DNA from: Pararge aegeria | Lineage: Eukaryota > Arthropoda > Insecta > Lepidoptera > Nymphalidae | NCBI RefSeq assembly: GCF_905163445.1 | Contig: NC_053184.1 | Coordinates: 1,612,001-1,676,000 of the forward strand | DNA: 64,000 nt | Direction of reading: 5' to 3' | In this document: in pieces, positions 22,535-34,141 of the stretch | Layout: each line of letters opens with the position of its first letter | Numbering within the stretch: the stretch's first letter is position 1 | Translations under genes and position numbers: made by a program | Notes under the pieces: generated by a model | What the model was told of the DNA's origin: nothing | What the model saw: only the letters and a program-made list of their open reading frames with translations | The model's database searches: none

Positions 22535-23144
22535 AACTGTCACTTGCATGTACTACGAAATGTTGCCCTTCTCTTATTATCCAAAAGGCTATCTGCTTGG
22601 TCAGTTATTTATTCCTGAAAAAAAATTACGACCGAAATTTAAGTAGAAAATAATTACGACAGTAAACATGAGCGACTTAATTTTCAAAAATATCCTCTAT
22701 AATATTATGCATGAAATTAAATCCACCCCCCCTCTTTTTGGGCCATTAATCAAACGTCATTCGCTATAGAATGGGGTGGTGAACGATGCGACCCAATACG
22801 TTGTCTATGCGATCTTTCGCAGTATTTCAAGAGAAGTATAATAAGGGAGTTTTGTAGGGTGGAATCTGTCGGCGCTCTATTGATAGGTCCATATTTCACG
22901 GGGCCCTTTTTTGTTATAGGGAAATGATTACATTTTTCTTATTTGACTTATTATTACGAAGGCCCGGCAATGCAAATCCCACTTGGAACTAATGTTCAGT
23001 ATATTGGGCATTTTATAATTGAAAGGAACTAATCACACTGAACATTTTTTTTTTATTAAACCGCCAGCCTGCATTAGTGCAGCCCTTAATCCCTCTATCC
23101 AATTGCTAAACAAAAACTACTGTTGATAGAAGTACAATTAGAAG
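22535..23144. other. No recognised feature
   Basis: Contains a short C/T-rich run near 22725-22740 and otherwise nothing identified. Confidence 0.4.
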
Positions 23145-23262
23145 GGGTTAAGGCCGCTGGCTCAGTGTGGATTGGTGACTTCACACACCTTTGAGAACAT
23201 TATGGAGAACTCTTAGATTTCCTCACGATGTTTTACCACCGTTAAGTAAATTGTTTTTACTG
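23145..23262 (-). repeat. SINE-B fragment
   Basis: Reverse-complement central part: AGGCCGCTGGCTCAGTGTGG, ACACCTTTGAGAACATTATG and CACGATGTTTTACCACCG. Truncated at both ends. Confidence 0.85.
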
Positions 23263-23599
23263 ACTGCCTGTACAAATAACCTGACCTATGTTAATTTTCA
23301 AATTTGATATTTTTTAAATACTGAATTAAGCATAGAATCTGTAACTCAACTAAAACGCCAAATCTTAGTAATAGGGCCATGCAGATACCCCTTGTGTACG
23401 AAACCCTTAAGAATGTACGGTTACTCAAGGTTAGTTTATATTATAATATAGTCACCTGTTGACGCCTTTAGCTTTATAACAAACGCATCCTAATCAAAAC
23501 TTATGTTAAATCGGCAAACTGTCAGAGAGGCTTGACGTGTCAAAAGTGACGGGTCAATAAATTTTTATTTTTGAATTTTTAGTAGGTTAATTTAGTAAG
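23263..23599. other. No recognised feature
   Basis: AT-rich, nothing identified. Confidence 0.4.
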
Positions 23600-23742
23600 T
23601 AATGACGCAATCTAAGATGGTACAGAAGTAGCCCGATATGGGTAAGGCAGTTAAATTAAATACATACCCCCTAATCGATCTCTACGTGACATCGTACCGG
23701 AACGCTAAAACGCTCGGCGGCACGTCTATGTGGGTAGAGTGA
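23600..23742 (-). repeat. SINE-E fragment
   Basis: Reverse complement of family E: ATCTAAGATGGTACAGAAGT, TCTCTACGTGACATCGTACC and GGCACGTCTATGTGGGTAG correspond to the TTAGACTGCATC, CGATGTCGCGTAGAAACCG and CTACCGACAAAGACGTG landmarks. Confidence 0.75.
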
Positions 23743-24694
23743 AAAAAATAATCTGAAATTATAAATTCCCAAAATTTTACAAAGACCAAACTTAGGATAC
23801 TACTTTTAAGACCATACCACTACTGTGCAAACGAGGAAGGAGGTATTTATTATAAGCAAAACGGTGGCAAGTCAGCGAGCCGATTTGCTAAGCAAATTAA
23901 TGCTCGGCGACACGCAATGCGTTAACTATGTCCTCAACAAATCAAAAGCAATAAAGCCTGGACGCACTATCGACATGTCTTGCAACAAAATGTCTTGTAA
24001 ACACGTTGGGATCACCACTTTTACGTGCTGGCGTGGAAACAAGTAAAGAGAAAAATAATGTAGACACGGACAATTTACAGGTCTGTGTTCTCCTGACACA
24101 GTTCTATAATGTAGTGGTATAAAGTGGCATAAAACAGAGTTTTAAGTTTGGCTGATAAACTTACAATTATGGGATTGGGCATATATTCCATCAGGTATGT
24201 GCTAATATAAAATCACGTAAACATAATGAATACATGAGTATGCCATTACGTGCTTAAACAGTTTATTATTATTTTTTTTTTTATTGCACACACAAAAACA
24301 AAATACAAAGAGAAACACAAAAGATAAAAGTTAAAAATGAAAAAATATTTTATAAAAAAAAGTTTATTTACTAGAAACTGTTTACACTTTGTGCACTGTT
24401 GTGCCATCATAATCTTAATCGTGTATTATATACGTATAAATAACATTCTATAATACCTCCAATACATCACTGGCACAGAGGTTAGCGCTGTGGCATTTTG
24501 CAAATTCATAATTCCAGTGCTAGCCACTGTCACTCTACTAACAAAGATGTGCGGTCAAGCCATTACGAGTTTCAGTGCTGGTTTACGATGCCTCGTATAT
24601 ACTGGCTACTGGTTACTATATAAAAGCCTGTAGTTTTTTTTTCATAAAATTCGATAAGACAAAAATATAAAAAAAAAAAATTTAGAAAACCTAT
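23743..24694. other. No recognised feature
   Basis: AT-rich with A/T runs near 24270-24360. The 73-codon frame at 23825-24046 has no motif. Confidence 0.4.
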
Positions 24695-24953
24695 AATAAT
24701 AAATATACTACGACCACACACACATCGCCACCTAGCCCCAAAGTAAGCGTAGCTTGTGTTATGGGTACTAAGATGACTGATTAATATTTTTTATGAGTTA
24801 TATATACATAAATACTTAGAAAATACATATAAACACCCAGACACTGAAAAACACTTGTTGCTCATCACACAAACATTTTCCAGCTGTGGGAATCGAACCC
24901 ACGGCCTTGGACTCAGAAAGCAGGACCGCTGCCCACTGCGCCAGTCGGCCGTC
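24695..24953 (-). repeat. SINE-A copy, near full length
   Basis: Reverse complement with intact 3' end (TACTACGACCACACACACAT), body, B-box complement GAATCGAACCCACGGCC and head GCCCACTGCGCCAGTCGGCC. Confidence 0.92.
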
Positions 24954-24954
24954 A

Positions 24955-25135
24955 CTGCAATTTTGTGGCGGCCATCTTGGAAGATTATATACGATTTACA
25001 GCAAACAGCTGCGAAGAGCTAGCTTGCAACACATTCAACTAATTCGCCTTTCAAAAAAGCGCTACGGTGCCAAAGCACACACACATAGACACATCATAGT
25101 TACAACACCCCTCTGTTTTTGCGTCGGGGTTTAAA
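24955..25135 (-). repeat. Dispersed repeat F fragment
   Basis: Contains TGGCGGCCATCTTGG and ends with CTGTTTTTGCGTCGGGGTTT, the reverse complement of the F start at about 19850. Directly abuts the head of the SINE-A. Confidence 0.5.
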
Positions 25136-25204
25136 AAGTTTTGAATCGAAATGTCTACACTTATTCTTAACAATGTCCTTTACTGACTTTAAATAAAGAT
25201 TATG

Positions 25205-25410
25205 TCACGTCCAGGGTTCGATTACCGGCAGTTGGGTGGTTCGTCCGTGGCTACTTACCACCCTTCCGACAAAGATCTGCCGCCAAGCCATTTAGTGTTC
25301 AGGGCGATATCGCTTAGAAACCGATGAGGGATTTGGGTTTAACAATACCCTTAACAAATCACCGCGCTACCATCTCAGAATGCACCATACTACAACCAGG
25401 TGTAAAGATT
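25205..25410 (+). repeat. SINE-E copy
   Basis: B-box-like GGGTTCGATTACCGGC, CGTCCGTGGCTACTTACCAC, CGATATCGCTTAGAAACCGA and ACCAGGTGTAAAGATT end. The tRNA-like head is partly lost. Confidence 0.75.
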
Positions 25411-25794
25411 TAATTTGTAAAAAAAATACCCGTACCCAGCTATACAATAAGCGAAATTACGTCATAACATAAAGTATATTTTCTTGAGTGTTTATAGGAA
25501 ATTGATTCCTTCCAACGGATGTCATAAAGCGGGAACTCCCGTGAGTGACATTTTCACTGCGTCCAATCCAACTGTGTCATGCATACGAATAGATGATGGC
25601 AGTTCAATTGAAATTCATTTTGAGCTCGCGACTTAATACGATGGAATTGTACTTAAACTGTTTATGGTGTTGTACAAATAAACACTACTCGTACATGTGT
25701 TGCTTATAAAAGTACACGATGAGTATAATAACCTCATAGGACGAGGTTTCCTGTTATCAACTCACTAGCTGATAGACGCGACTACGTTCGCGGA
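25411..25794. other. Unrecognised, Helitron 3'-end relic at the right
   Basis: 25765-25794 (CTAGCTGATAGACGCGACTA, CGTTCGCGG) resembles a minus-strand Helitron 3' terminus with its CTAG, lying against the RTE fragment. Nothing else identified. Confidence 0.4.
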
Positions 25795-26157
25795 TTAAGG
25801 TTTTTTGGTTGCTTTGCTGTGTTCTGAGAAAAATACTATATCGTCAGCAAACCTCAGATAACTGAGGTATTTAACATTTATATTTAGTCCTACCTTTTGC
25901 CAGTTCAGTTTCCGAAACACCATTTCGAGTACCGCTATAAAAATTCTAGGAGAGCATGGGTCGCCAGGTCTCGCGCCTCTTTTAATAGGTATGGGTGGCC
26001 CTGTTTGCTCCAGTTTTACTCTGCTAGTACAGTCATTGTATAGATGCTTCAATACATTGATATATCTTCTGTGATTGTCAAGCGTCCCATATTGACGAGT
26101 GACAGACGGTATCAAAAGCTTTTTTATAGTACATAGGTATTTTATCAATGTTAGCAT
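25795..26157 (-). pseudogene. RTE-clade reverse transcriptase fragment
   Basis: 120-codon open frame. Residues from about 25 onward match the RTE reverse transcriptase core. Motif B is at 58-78 (IKRGARPGDPCSPRIFIAVL, where the usual Gln before GDP is Pro), and motif C is FADD at 103-106. Residues 1-24 do not fit and probably come from flanking DNA. Thumb and endonuclease regions are missing. The altered motif B and the truncation indicate a dead copy. Confidence 0.85.
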
Positions 26158-26707
26158 TTGAAATTTCTACGTTTATGTAAGCGATATAAATTTTTCACGG
26201 AATAATAAGCCTAAACAGTAAAAGGACTGTAAAGAAGGACAAACCATATTCTTTCTTCAAAAATGATAAGTATTACATTATTTGCTTTACTTAACATTAA
26301 GTTACCTCTGAGACAATTTGCCTTAAAGTAAAATTACTTTATAGATATTTGCTTAAATGTAACAGGGAGGTTTTTAGGGAGGCTTTTACGCCAATCCAAT
26401 GTTACCGCGAACACCGACTGATGTATTCCTAGTATTTATAAGGAAGGTTTATTTATAATGGCTTCTTCATTTCCAATGTTTATTATCGTTTATCTTTTAT
26501 AAACGTGATGAGTTTTCAAGCAAGTATCATCATGTATTTATATAATTTTATTTTATATACCTATACAAATAAATGAACGTATTAACAACCTCTTATAAAG
26601 TTTTGTTGATTATTTAAATGATATTTATGTAGGCAATCCCAAATTATCATTTTTTTCTGTTATTATTGTTTTTATAAAGTTTTTACTTCGATCAACATTA
26701 CCAATTT
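26158..26707. other. No recognised feature
   Basis: AT-rich, nothing identified. Confidence 0.4.
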
Positions 26708-26935
26708 TGTCTACCCATTACCGTCCTTCTACAGGGCATGGGTCCCCTCTTAGAATGGGAAAAGTTTAGACCGAAATCCAGCACGCTGGCCATGTGTGGA
26801 TTGGTGAACTTCACACGCATTTCGTGAACGTCATGGGCAACTCTCAGGCATACAGATGTTTTCCTTGACAATTTGAGCAAGTGTTATTTTATTTGTTTAA
26901 TTTAAAAACGCACATAACTCCTAAAAGCCACCAGA
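26708..26935 (-). repeat. SINE-B copy lacking the tRNA head
   Basis: Reverse complement from CCCATTACCGTCCTTCTACA through ACGCTGGCCATGTGTGGATT and CTCAGGCATACAGATG to AAAACGCACATAACTCCTAA. The head and B-box are gone. Confidence 0.88.
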
Positions 26936-29415
26936 TAAGCCTTAAACATTAGCCTATCACCGAGTCACGCTATAGTACAAGAATATCAGGTGTAAAATAA
27001 ATTTAAAAAAATATCTGAATAAAAGAGAAAGTTTTGCTCATAACTGGGAATCCACCCTAACACTTCATGAGTTTGAATATACGAGTAGCCCTTCATGAGT
27101 TTGAATACAGCCCTTAACTATTTAACTATATTTTAATAAAGCTGAAAAGTTAGTTTTATTGGAACGCGCTTATCTTTGAAACTAGTCGGATTAAAAAAAA
27201 AGCATTGTTTTTGATAGGCCCAATTCTAGCTATTTACGACGCTGTCTTGCAAAAGGCTGACTATGCAACGCGGTACGTCGTAGAATGAAAGTATGTATAA
27301 GAAATAAAATTTAGGTGACCAAAATCGCGGGGGCGCTAGTTATAAATAATAACAGTCCTCATTCAGTTACATTTCTAAGATATAATTATTTTTAAAGCCC
27401 GAAAATTGACTTCCCATCTCAGCCCCGGTCCAAGTCGAATCCGAGAATTTCCGAAAGGCTTACAAACAGGCTTAAGTATTCCGTAAATTTGGGAATAAAC
27501 AAAATTTCTCGACGAAACAAAGTATGAAAATTTAATTACACGGTTCCCGCTAGAATGGCGCATTGTTTAAAGATTTCCGTGTTTTAATATACCCGCCCTA
27601 AGGTCATAACTCGTGTGGCTATGGAGGGTAAGGGCAGGAGGGCAGTTATTTATAAACCAATTAAAACCTCTGCGAATGGTAGATAACGAGCGATGAAGCA
27701 AACCAACTTTTTGGCTTTTGTTTCGGGGATGTGGTAAATCTCATTGCCTCCGATACTCGTAAATCCGGTGATTTATATTAAATGTACGACAATTCGTCTT
27801 CCATATTGTTTTTTCTTCAGAAGGATATCCCAAAATCGCGGATTCATAACTTATAATTGGTGTTTTGGTGTCATTAAGAACTTATCTATCTCATACCTTT
27901 AAGCGAGCAATTGTTGTGTGAATGTATATAATGATAAACGACTTACACTGGGAGGTATCTTTGCATCGTTCGAGTCCATGTAGGACTGCGGTACATATAA
28001 TATAATGCAGTCGTATTTATATCAAAATACCCACCAACTCATTGTCATGAACATAAATATCTGGCAAATATGAATTTATAGTTACCAAAAGTTTAATTAT
28101 TTACCCACTTTATAAATTTACTGTAACAATAAACTGAATCTCGGAAACGGTTTTCGTGATATTTAAATATACAAGGGGTTCTGGGGGCGATACATAATCT
28201 AGCCAGGTTTCATTTTTAGAAAACGTTTTTTTCCGTGTTTTTAAGCAATGAAAAATATTCACAAATATCATTGGACGAAGTTAAATTTCGCCAATATCTA
28301 CAAGGCTACAATGTTAGGTGGGAAATCGGCCTATCATGAAACCAGAAGATCCATGTCAGAAGATGAATATTTTTTGCCCTTTTTTTGCTCGCTCTTTTTT
28401 ATTTACCAAAATAAAAAATCTGGCAGAGCTCGGCTATACCGGCACTAGCACTATAACAAGCGAATATAAATGTATTTTAAAGGTATTGTAATTAGCGAAT
28501 AGGACTTACTAAAATACTACGTCAACGAAATACCAAATAAAACCTGAGAGTGGCCGGGAAGATGAATATTTATTTTATAACCAAAAGTAACCTTAGCATG
28601 TAGAAGAACGTGGACAACTTTATTCATTATTTCAGATTTCAGTCGCTAACTTGGTAAAGGTACTGTTAGGCTCGAGTCTAAAACATCAGGAAATGTCTTT
28701 TTTGTCTTCAAACAAGACCCTAAGTTATTATATCGCAAATAATAACTGCGGCTAAAAGTTTTTATAAGAATGTAATAGAGAATAAGGGCGCTGACCAAAA
28801 TCCCACTTCTGATAAATACCTAAAGCCTTGCCCATTAAAGAGCGTAATGTCTCACGGACGCCTAATGTGCCCGGGGCCCCCAAGTTCTAAATGTTCAGAC
28901 ACCAAGAGTGTTTTATGCCCCCCCTCCATCACCAGTAAGCCACAGCGCCAGTGCGTCTTGCCAAATGATCGTACATTCAGTGATTCTAACTATCCCATTT
29001 GTGGAGTCAGACATTGGCTATTACACGAGTACGTACTACCGCATTCTGAATAAAATAGGTTTTTTATAGTCTCTTCAACTGGGAGGTTGATAAGATACTT
29101 TGGAAGTCACACCCGTATCAATAATCGACATCTTCAATCAGGCTCTTGAGAATCAGTCTTTCCATGTTTAGGATATTTAGGAAACTTTTCTATCTCACAC
29201 GAAATTGAGGCCAGGCATCGGCCCTAAGAACAGGAGCCCAACTATCAGTTAATCTATGCTTAATAAGAGCTAATCTATGCTTAATAAGGTAGAGGCTCGA
29301 ACTATTAATAAACATCAAGTTTCTCAAATATAACTCCATCTTTGCTTAGTAGCAAAATTGAGAACCTATTCTATCTCAGCACATGAGACCCAACGTCGAG
29401 CTAAGAACAGGCTCT
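26936..29415. other. No gene recognised
   Basis: About 2.5 kb of mostly AT-rich DNA. 28790-29045 is richer in G and C (TGCCCGGGGCCCCCAAG, GCCCCCCCTCCATCACC) but its open frame (28847-29053) lacks motifs. At 29255-29295 a 21-base unit (CTATGCTTAATAAG core) is repeated twice. Confidence 0.35.
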
Positions 29416-29615
29416 CAGGTATCATCATCATCATCAACGCATTACCACCTCTCAGCATGAGAAGACTTTAGGCCGTAGTCTACCACGCTGGCCAAGTGCG
29501 GATTAGTAGACTTTACACGCCGTTGAGAACATAATGGAGAACTATCAGGCATGCAGGTTTCTCACGATTTTTTTCCTTCACCGGTAAAGAAAGTTATATT
29601 TAAATTGCTTAAATT
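29416..29615 (-). repeat. SINE-B copy lacking the tRNA head
   Basis: Starts in the tail complement (ATCATCATCATCATCAACG), then TAGTCTACCACGCTGGCCAA and CATGCAGGTTTCTCACGA, ending near AAATTGCTTAAATTGCA. Confidence 0.9.
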
Positions 29616-29839
29616 GCAATCAAAGTTAAACTTTAAATCCGAACTTGGAAACGAAGCTGGTAGTGATGTTTATTTTTAGAACACAATCAGAGCAACGTGA
29701 AACACCCTACTCAAAGAGTTGTATGAGGGGTTGCCGAGCCATATCTTTGGGTATTGGCTGTCTTTACAGTAAAATAACAATGGAAAACTCCATATTGCCC
29801 TGGCGCATGGGCAAAGCATTTTTATTTTTATTAAAAATA

Positions 29840-29897
29840 TCAACCTATTACTGGCCCCCTACAGGACACGGGTGTCCCACGGGATGAGAAGGGTTTA
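29840..29897 (-). repeat. SINE-B 3'-end fragment
   Basis: Only the terminal part: TTACTGGCCCCCTACAGGAC and GATGAGAAGGGTTTAAG. Confidence 0.8.
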
Positions 29898-30540
29898 AGG
29901 GTTTTTCGCCTTTATAATCTTTATTACTACTATTAAATGCATTACAAGAAAAACTCAAAACTCAACCTTGAGATCCGTAGTTGTACGTGCAAGGCTATAA
30001 ACCAACGGGGACTTCATCAAATACTTAGATTAGCAATAATTTGAACTGTTAATTGCAAAATAGGGACCCGATAAACGAGTTAACGTCAATCATAGCAAAG
30101 TAACCTTCAACGTACCGCCGTGTACCTAGGGATTACAACAGCTTGTCTGTTTGTTTGTTCTCTATCCGTGTTTGCACGCCGCTTAATGACGGAACGGTGT
30201 AGCTGTGAATATTTCGACAAAATTGCGACTCTATCCCTTCCGGAATAGGGCACACTCCATTCTGTATAGAGTATGTTCAAATTTTATAACGAGTTTCTAC
30301 TCTATTCTGAAGGCTGTAAGGATGGTGTTGTTTGTATGGTGTGGTTCAATTTGCTAAAGGATTTCCGACGTATTTTCGCCAGTTATACCATTTTGATTGG
30401 GCGTCCAGTTCGGAATGAATGTCTGATTTCGTTATTTAAACATTTTAGGCGTAATGTTACCGTTTTTAAAGGTTTTTATTTACTCTGAACATAAAAAAAG
30501 CATTTTCATTATTAAGCTCTAGCGATCTAACTGGCGGAAT
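29898..30540. other. No recognised feature
   Basis: The 71-codon frame at 30273-30488 has no motif. No repeat recognised. Confidence 0.4.
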
Positions 30541-31200
30541 AGTGAGCGGTTTGGTTGGTTTGGTCTTAGGTAGAAGGTCCCGGGTTTTATCCCTGGCAGG
30601 GAAAATTTGGGAATTTTTAATTTTTCTCTGCTCTGGTCGGGTCTGGCTTTTTCAAGTTACCGATAGGACTTCAACTCCACTTTCGGGGGCCGAGACCGAA
30701 TCCCAGCACGCAACTTTTCAAAAAAGTTACGTGCGTTTTAATTACTAAAACATCACTTGCTTCGAAAGTAAATGATAACATCGTGAGGAAACTTACATGC
30801 CCCAGAATCCATAATGTTCTTAAAAGTGTGTAGAGTCCACGCACTGGGATAGCGTGGTGGAACTACGGCTTTAAGCCCCTTCTAATTGAGGGAGGCGACC
30901 CGTACCTTGTAGTTGGCCAGAAAAGAGTTGATATGATGATGATGACGATGATTCTCAAAGTTGAAGTAAATTGAAACTTGGGCGTACATAGCGTTTGCCT
31001 GGTGGGAGGCTTTTACTGCCGACGAAGACGTCCACGTGCCGCTAAACGATTAAGTATTCTGGTGCGATGTCGCGTAGAAACCGATTCGGGGTATGGCTAC
31101 TATTCTCCCTAGCAGGTTAGCCCGCTACCGTCTTAGACTGCATCATTACTTACCATCAGGTGAGATTACAGTCAAGGACTAACTTGTTGTGGAATAAAAA
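30541..31200 (+). repeat. SINE-E copy split by a SINE-B
   Basis: Left part (30541-30652) holds the tRNA-like head with CCCGGGTTTTATCCCTGGC and TTTCTCTGCTCTGGTCGGGT. Right part (about 30975-31200) resumes with GCCTGGTGGGAGGC and runs through GCGATGTCGCGTAGAAACCG to TTACCATCAGGTGAGATTAC. The SINE-B at 30653-30952 lies between, plus about 20 unassigned bases. Confidence 0.75.
30653..30952 (+). repeat. SINE-B copy inserted in SINE-E
   Basis: Starts at about CCGATAGGACTTCAACTCC with the B-box CGAGACCGAATCCC, body AACATCGTGAGGAAACTTAC, GGATAGCGTGGTGG, and tail GATGATGATGACGATGAT. Its extreme head is missing. Confidence 0.88.
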
Positions 31201-31248
31201 AAAAGATACACTTTTATGTATATATGTTTTATTCAGTTTATTTGTTCA

Positions 31249-31637
31249 TCCCTATCCCTACTAATATTATAAATGTCAATGTAAGTTGGTTTGTTGTTTC
31301 ACGCAAAAACTAAACCGATCCTCATGAAACTTTGTACACATATTCTTGGAAGTGTAAGAAGTAATATAGAATACTTTCTATGTAATATCAAAGTGTTTAA
31401 CGATTTTACACCATAACTCCGACAAATTATCACCGATTTCAATAATTAATTTATGTGTTTAATTTTGCCCGTGAACTGTGACTGTTGGAGATAGAGGACA
31501 GAACTCCTCAGCGGACAGCAGCAAACCCCTCATTTAAGGCTTAGCGATACTGAATATTTTTTTTAGAACTACAATTAAATTTAATGCCACATCAAAAAAC
31601 AAAATCAAACGCAGACGAAGTCGCGGGCAACAGCTAG
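31249..31637 (+). mobile_element. Helitron (family H-b), both ends present
   Basis: Begins TC (31249 or 31255, because TCCCTA is doubled) followed by CCTACTAATATTATAAATG, and ends GTCGCGGGCAACAGCTAG at 31637 with T next. Just under 390 bases, no Rep/helicase, so non-autonomous. It lies just after the SINE-E 3' end. Best reference copy for the element at 43.4-46.2 kb. Confidence 0.85.
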
Positions 31638-32268
31638 TAAGGCATAAAGTATTTTGCTAACCTAAGTAAATATTGTGTTTATTCAATTAAATAACATACA
31701 TGTACGACTTGAATTCGTATCCTCCTTTTTTGACATTGTTTCATACTATAAAAAACACTATATTACTTCATCTTTGTGGCTTCAGCTGGGCATAGAAAAT
31801 TAAGTTAAACATTTTTTGAATAGGTTTTGAATGAAGGGGCGAAAGTCAAAATAATAAAGCTCCGTTACTCAGTAGGTACACGTTTACTAGTTTACAACGT
31901 AGTACGTCAAATAAACTAATAAACTCGAGCACCATTTCTCAGTTTATAGCCGTAAAGTTTGAGCGTGGCTCGGCTAATCCTAACAGTTGGCTAATACGTC
32001 GGCCGGACTTTTAGATTTACAGCCATACTTGAACTGTTCGAGTTGGACAAACTGTTGTGTGTGCACTAACCTTTACTTTATATGATTAACTTCGGCTGTC
32101 TTTTATTGTAACCTAGCTCGTTCCCGCAACTCCGTCCGCATTTATGATAGTTAGTATCGGAATGTTATAAATAATGTTCAAATAAATAAACTTTTTCATT
32201 TACAAATAAACATTTAGATGAAATTTGAAAAAAAACTTATTGCAACCATATACATATTCCTAAATATC
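31638..32268. other. Mostly unrecognised, small Helitron relic
   Basis: 32114-32140 (CTAGCTCGTTCCCGCAACTC, CGTCCGCA) resembles a minus-strand Helitron 3' terminus. The remainder has no recognised content. Confidence 0.4.
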
Positions 32269-32548
32269 ATATCAACCCATTAACGGGTCTCCTCCGACAA
32301 TGAGAAGGGTTTAAGGTCATAGTCCACCACGCCGGCCAAGCTCTGGTGGACACCACACACCTTTAAGAACATTATGGAGAACTCTCAGGCATGCAGATGA
32401 CGATGTTTTCCTTCACCGTTAAAGCAAGTGATATTTTAATTACTTAAAACGCACATAACTTTAAAAAGTTAGAGGTGCGTGCCGGGATTCGAATTCGGCC
32501 CTCCCAAAAGTGAAGTCAAGCTCATACCCACTGGGCTATCACCGCTTA
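32269..32548 (-). repeat. SINE-B copy, near full length
   Basis: Reverse complement from ATCATATCAACCCATTAACG to the head complement CTGGGCTATCACCGC, including the B-box complement GGGATTCGAATTCGG. Confidence 0.92.
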
Positions 32549-33400
32549 TAACTGTATACAATGAAGGAGTAAACAAAAGTAAATAATCTCACTAAACTTG
32601 TCTGTTTGTTTGTTTGACATCTTGATTGCACACACACATTTTATACAAAGTGAACACATATACAGAAGAAACTTTGAATAGAAAATAGAGCGTGCGAAGG
32701 CGGTCTTATCACTAAAGCGATCTCTTCCAGACAACCATTTACGTTAGGAAAAACGAAGGAACCGGTTGGTGCAGCAATTTAATTTTAAAATATATATGCA
32801 TATATACAAAAAAAATTTATAAACTACTTACTCATAAATTCTAATACTACACATATATTAAACATAATATATACATATTTATGCAGTATACTACATACTA
32901 TAATATTATACATATATAACAAATGGTTTTCCAAACGCTTCTTGAATATATTTAGAGATGGAGCCTGATTGAATTCCAGGCTTAAACTTGTAATTGAGGG
33001 ATGGAAAAATAATTCACCAAGTAACGTAAATTGGCCCTCTTTGTTTGATTGTATTAATATACCTACTGATACACGATTATAGTTTTCGTTTATAACTAAT
33101 TGTAGAACTCTATGAACTTGTTGTCAACCTTTTAGCCTGATACATGACTCCGGGAATCCCCAGCCACATTTATAACCCTAAACATCGGTTCAAATGTCAA
33201 ATCAGCGATTAGCGTGAGGGGTCCCGCAAAAAGCGGTCGTTTAAGTGATGGTCATCTCTCACGTCTGATGATTAAGCGGTCCATTTGTAAGGATAAACGC
33301 GATTCGTTATTAGGAGCTTTCGGATTGTTGATCTTTGTTTTGTATGTGGCTAATATATAAAGAACAATGGGCATTATATATTATTATAATTGTCAATTAA
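32549..33400. other. Unrecognised; a possible conserved block near 33.2 kb
   Basis: 32790-32930 is low-complexity AT. 33170-33330 looks unique and balanced in composition (TCAGCGATTAGCGTGAGGGG, GTCTGATGATTAAGCGGTCC) with TAAGCGG/TTAAG homeodomain-like words. No gene recognised. Confidence 0.3.
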
Positions 33401-33564
33401 CTAGCTTCGCTGTGGCACATTCTCATTAAATGGTTAAGAAAAATATATTAAAACAATCCTTGATGCGTAGTATATAACATGCTGAAATTTCAGCTCGTTT
33501 GGTGCAGAACATTTTGAGTTTTTGAAGCGTTCACAAACCAACACAACATTTTTATATATATAGA
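33401..33564 (-). mobile_element. Short Helitron (family H-a), both ends present
   Basis: On the minus strand it begins TCTATATATATAAAAATG (TC at 33564-33563) and ends CCACAGCGAAGCTAG at 33401, followed by T. Same core as at 131-309 and 34985-35102. It sits against a SINE-B fragment, cut at GGCC(A/G)GTA in that SINE, so it probably inserted into the SINE. 164 bases, non-coding. Confidence 0.82.
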
Positions 33565-33565
33565 C

Positions 33566-33735
33566 TACCAGTCCACTACAGGGCACGCTTCTCTCAATAT
33601 CATTAAAGTTTAGGCCATAATATACCACCGGCCATTTCTTTCCTACTTCACACGCCCCTTTTAACATTATGGAGAACCCACAGCCATGCAAGCTTCCTCT
33701 CAGTGTCTTCCTTCATAGTTAGTATACTTCCTATA
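33566..33735 (-). repeat. SINE-B fragment next to the Helitron
   Basis: CTACCAGTCCACTACAGGGC, AACATTATGGAGAACCCAC and TTCCTTCATAGTTAGTATAC match the family; heavily mutated. The sequence beyond the Helitron at 33400 does not continue the SINE, so the 3' tail has been lost. Confidence 0.75.
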
Positions 33736-33950
33736 TTGAATCCACACATAACCTCGAACTGTTTTACGTACCTCGAGCAAGGAACGCAAGAAAGAAAGGC
33801 TGAAGTTTTATCCACATAACCAACACCGCTTTGTTAGGCCAACTTACGGGTTTTGATCATATTATAATTTATAAATTAATAATATAAAGTCAACAGTCGC
33901 TATAAGACTGATGTGAAAAGGCATATACTAATTTCGGCATCGATGGTAGG

Positions 33951-34032
33951 AGAGCCGTAGCTTAATCGGGGAAAGCGCCCAGGCCGCGATTGCCAGAGAG
34001 TCGTAGGATCAAATCCTGTTGGTTCCGATTTT
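33951..34032 (+). tRNA. tRNA-like sequence, probably pseudogene or SINE head
   Basis: A-box-like GTAGCTTAATCGGGG at about 33957 and B-box-like AGGATCAAATCC at about 34006. A T-arm (GTAGG / CCTGT around a 7-base loop) and an anticodon arm with 7-base loop CGCGATT (positions 34-36 would read CGA) can be drawn. The acceptor stem is weak (GAGCC with GGTTC). A run of about ten T follows, as for a Pol III terminator. It lacks the long variable arm expected for a CGA (Ser) tRNA, so a working tRNA is unlikely. Confidence 0.35.
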
Positions 34033-34141
34033 TTTTTTTATATGCTTTTTAAATTTATAAAATATAAAATCAAGTCTTTTCATTAAATACCCATATTGAG
34101 ATAGTTGTAAAACAATTAATAATAAATAATTTAATTAATAA

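Noticed and set aside
31155..31170. CATCAG followed by GTGAGAT
   Set aside because: Part of the SINE-E consensus, repeated in other copies, without a pyrimidine tract.
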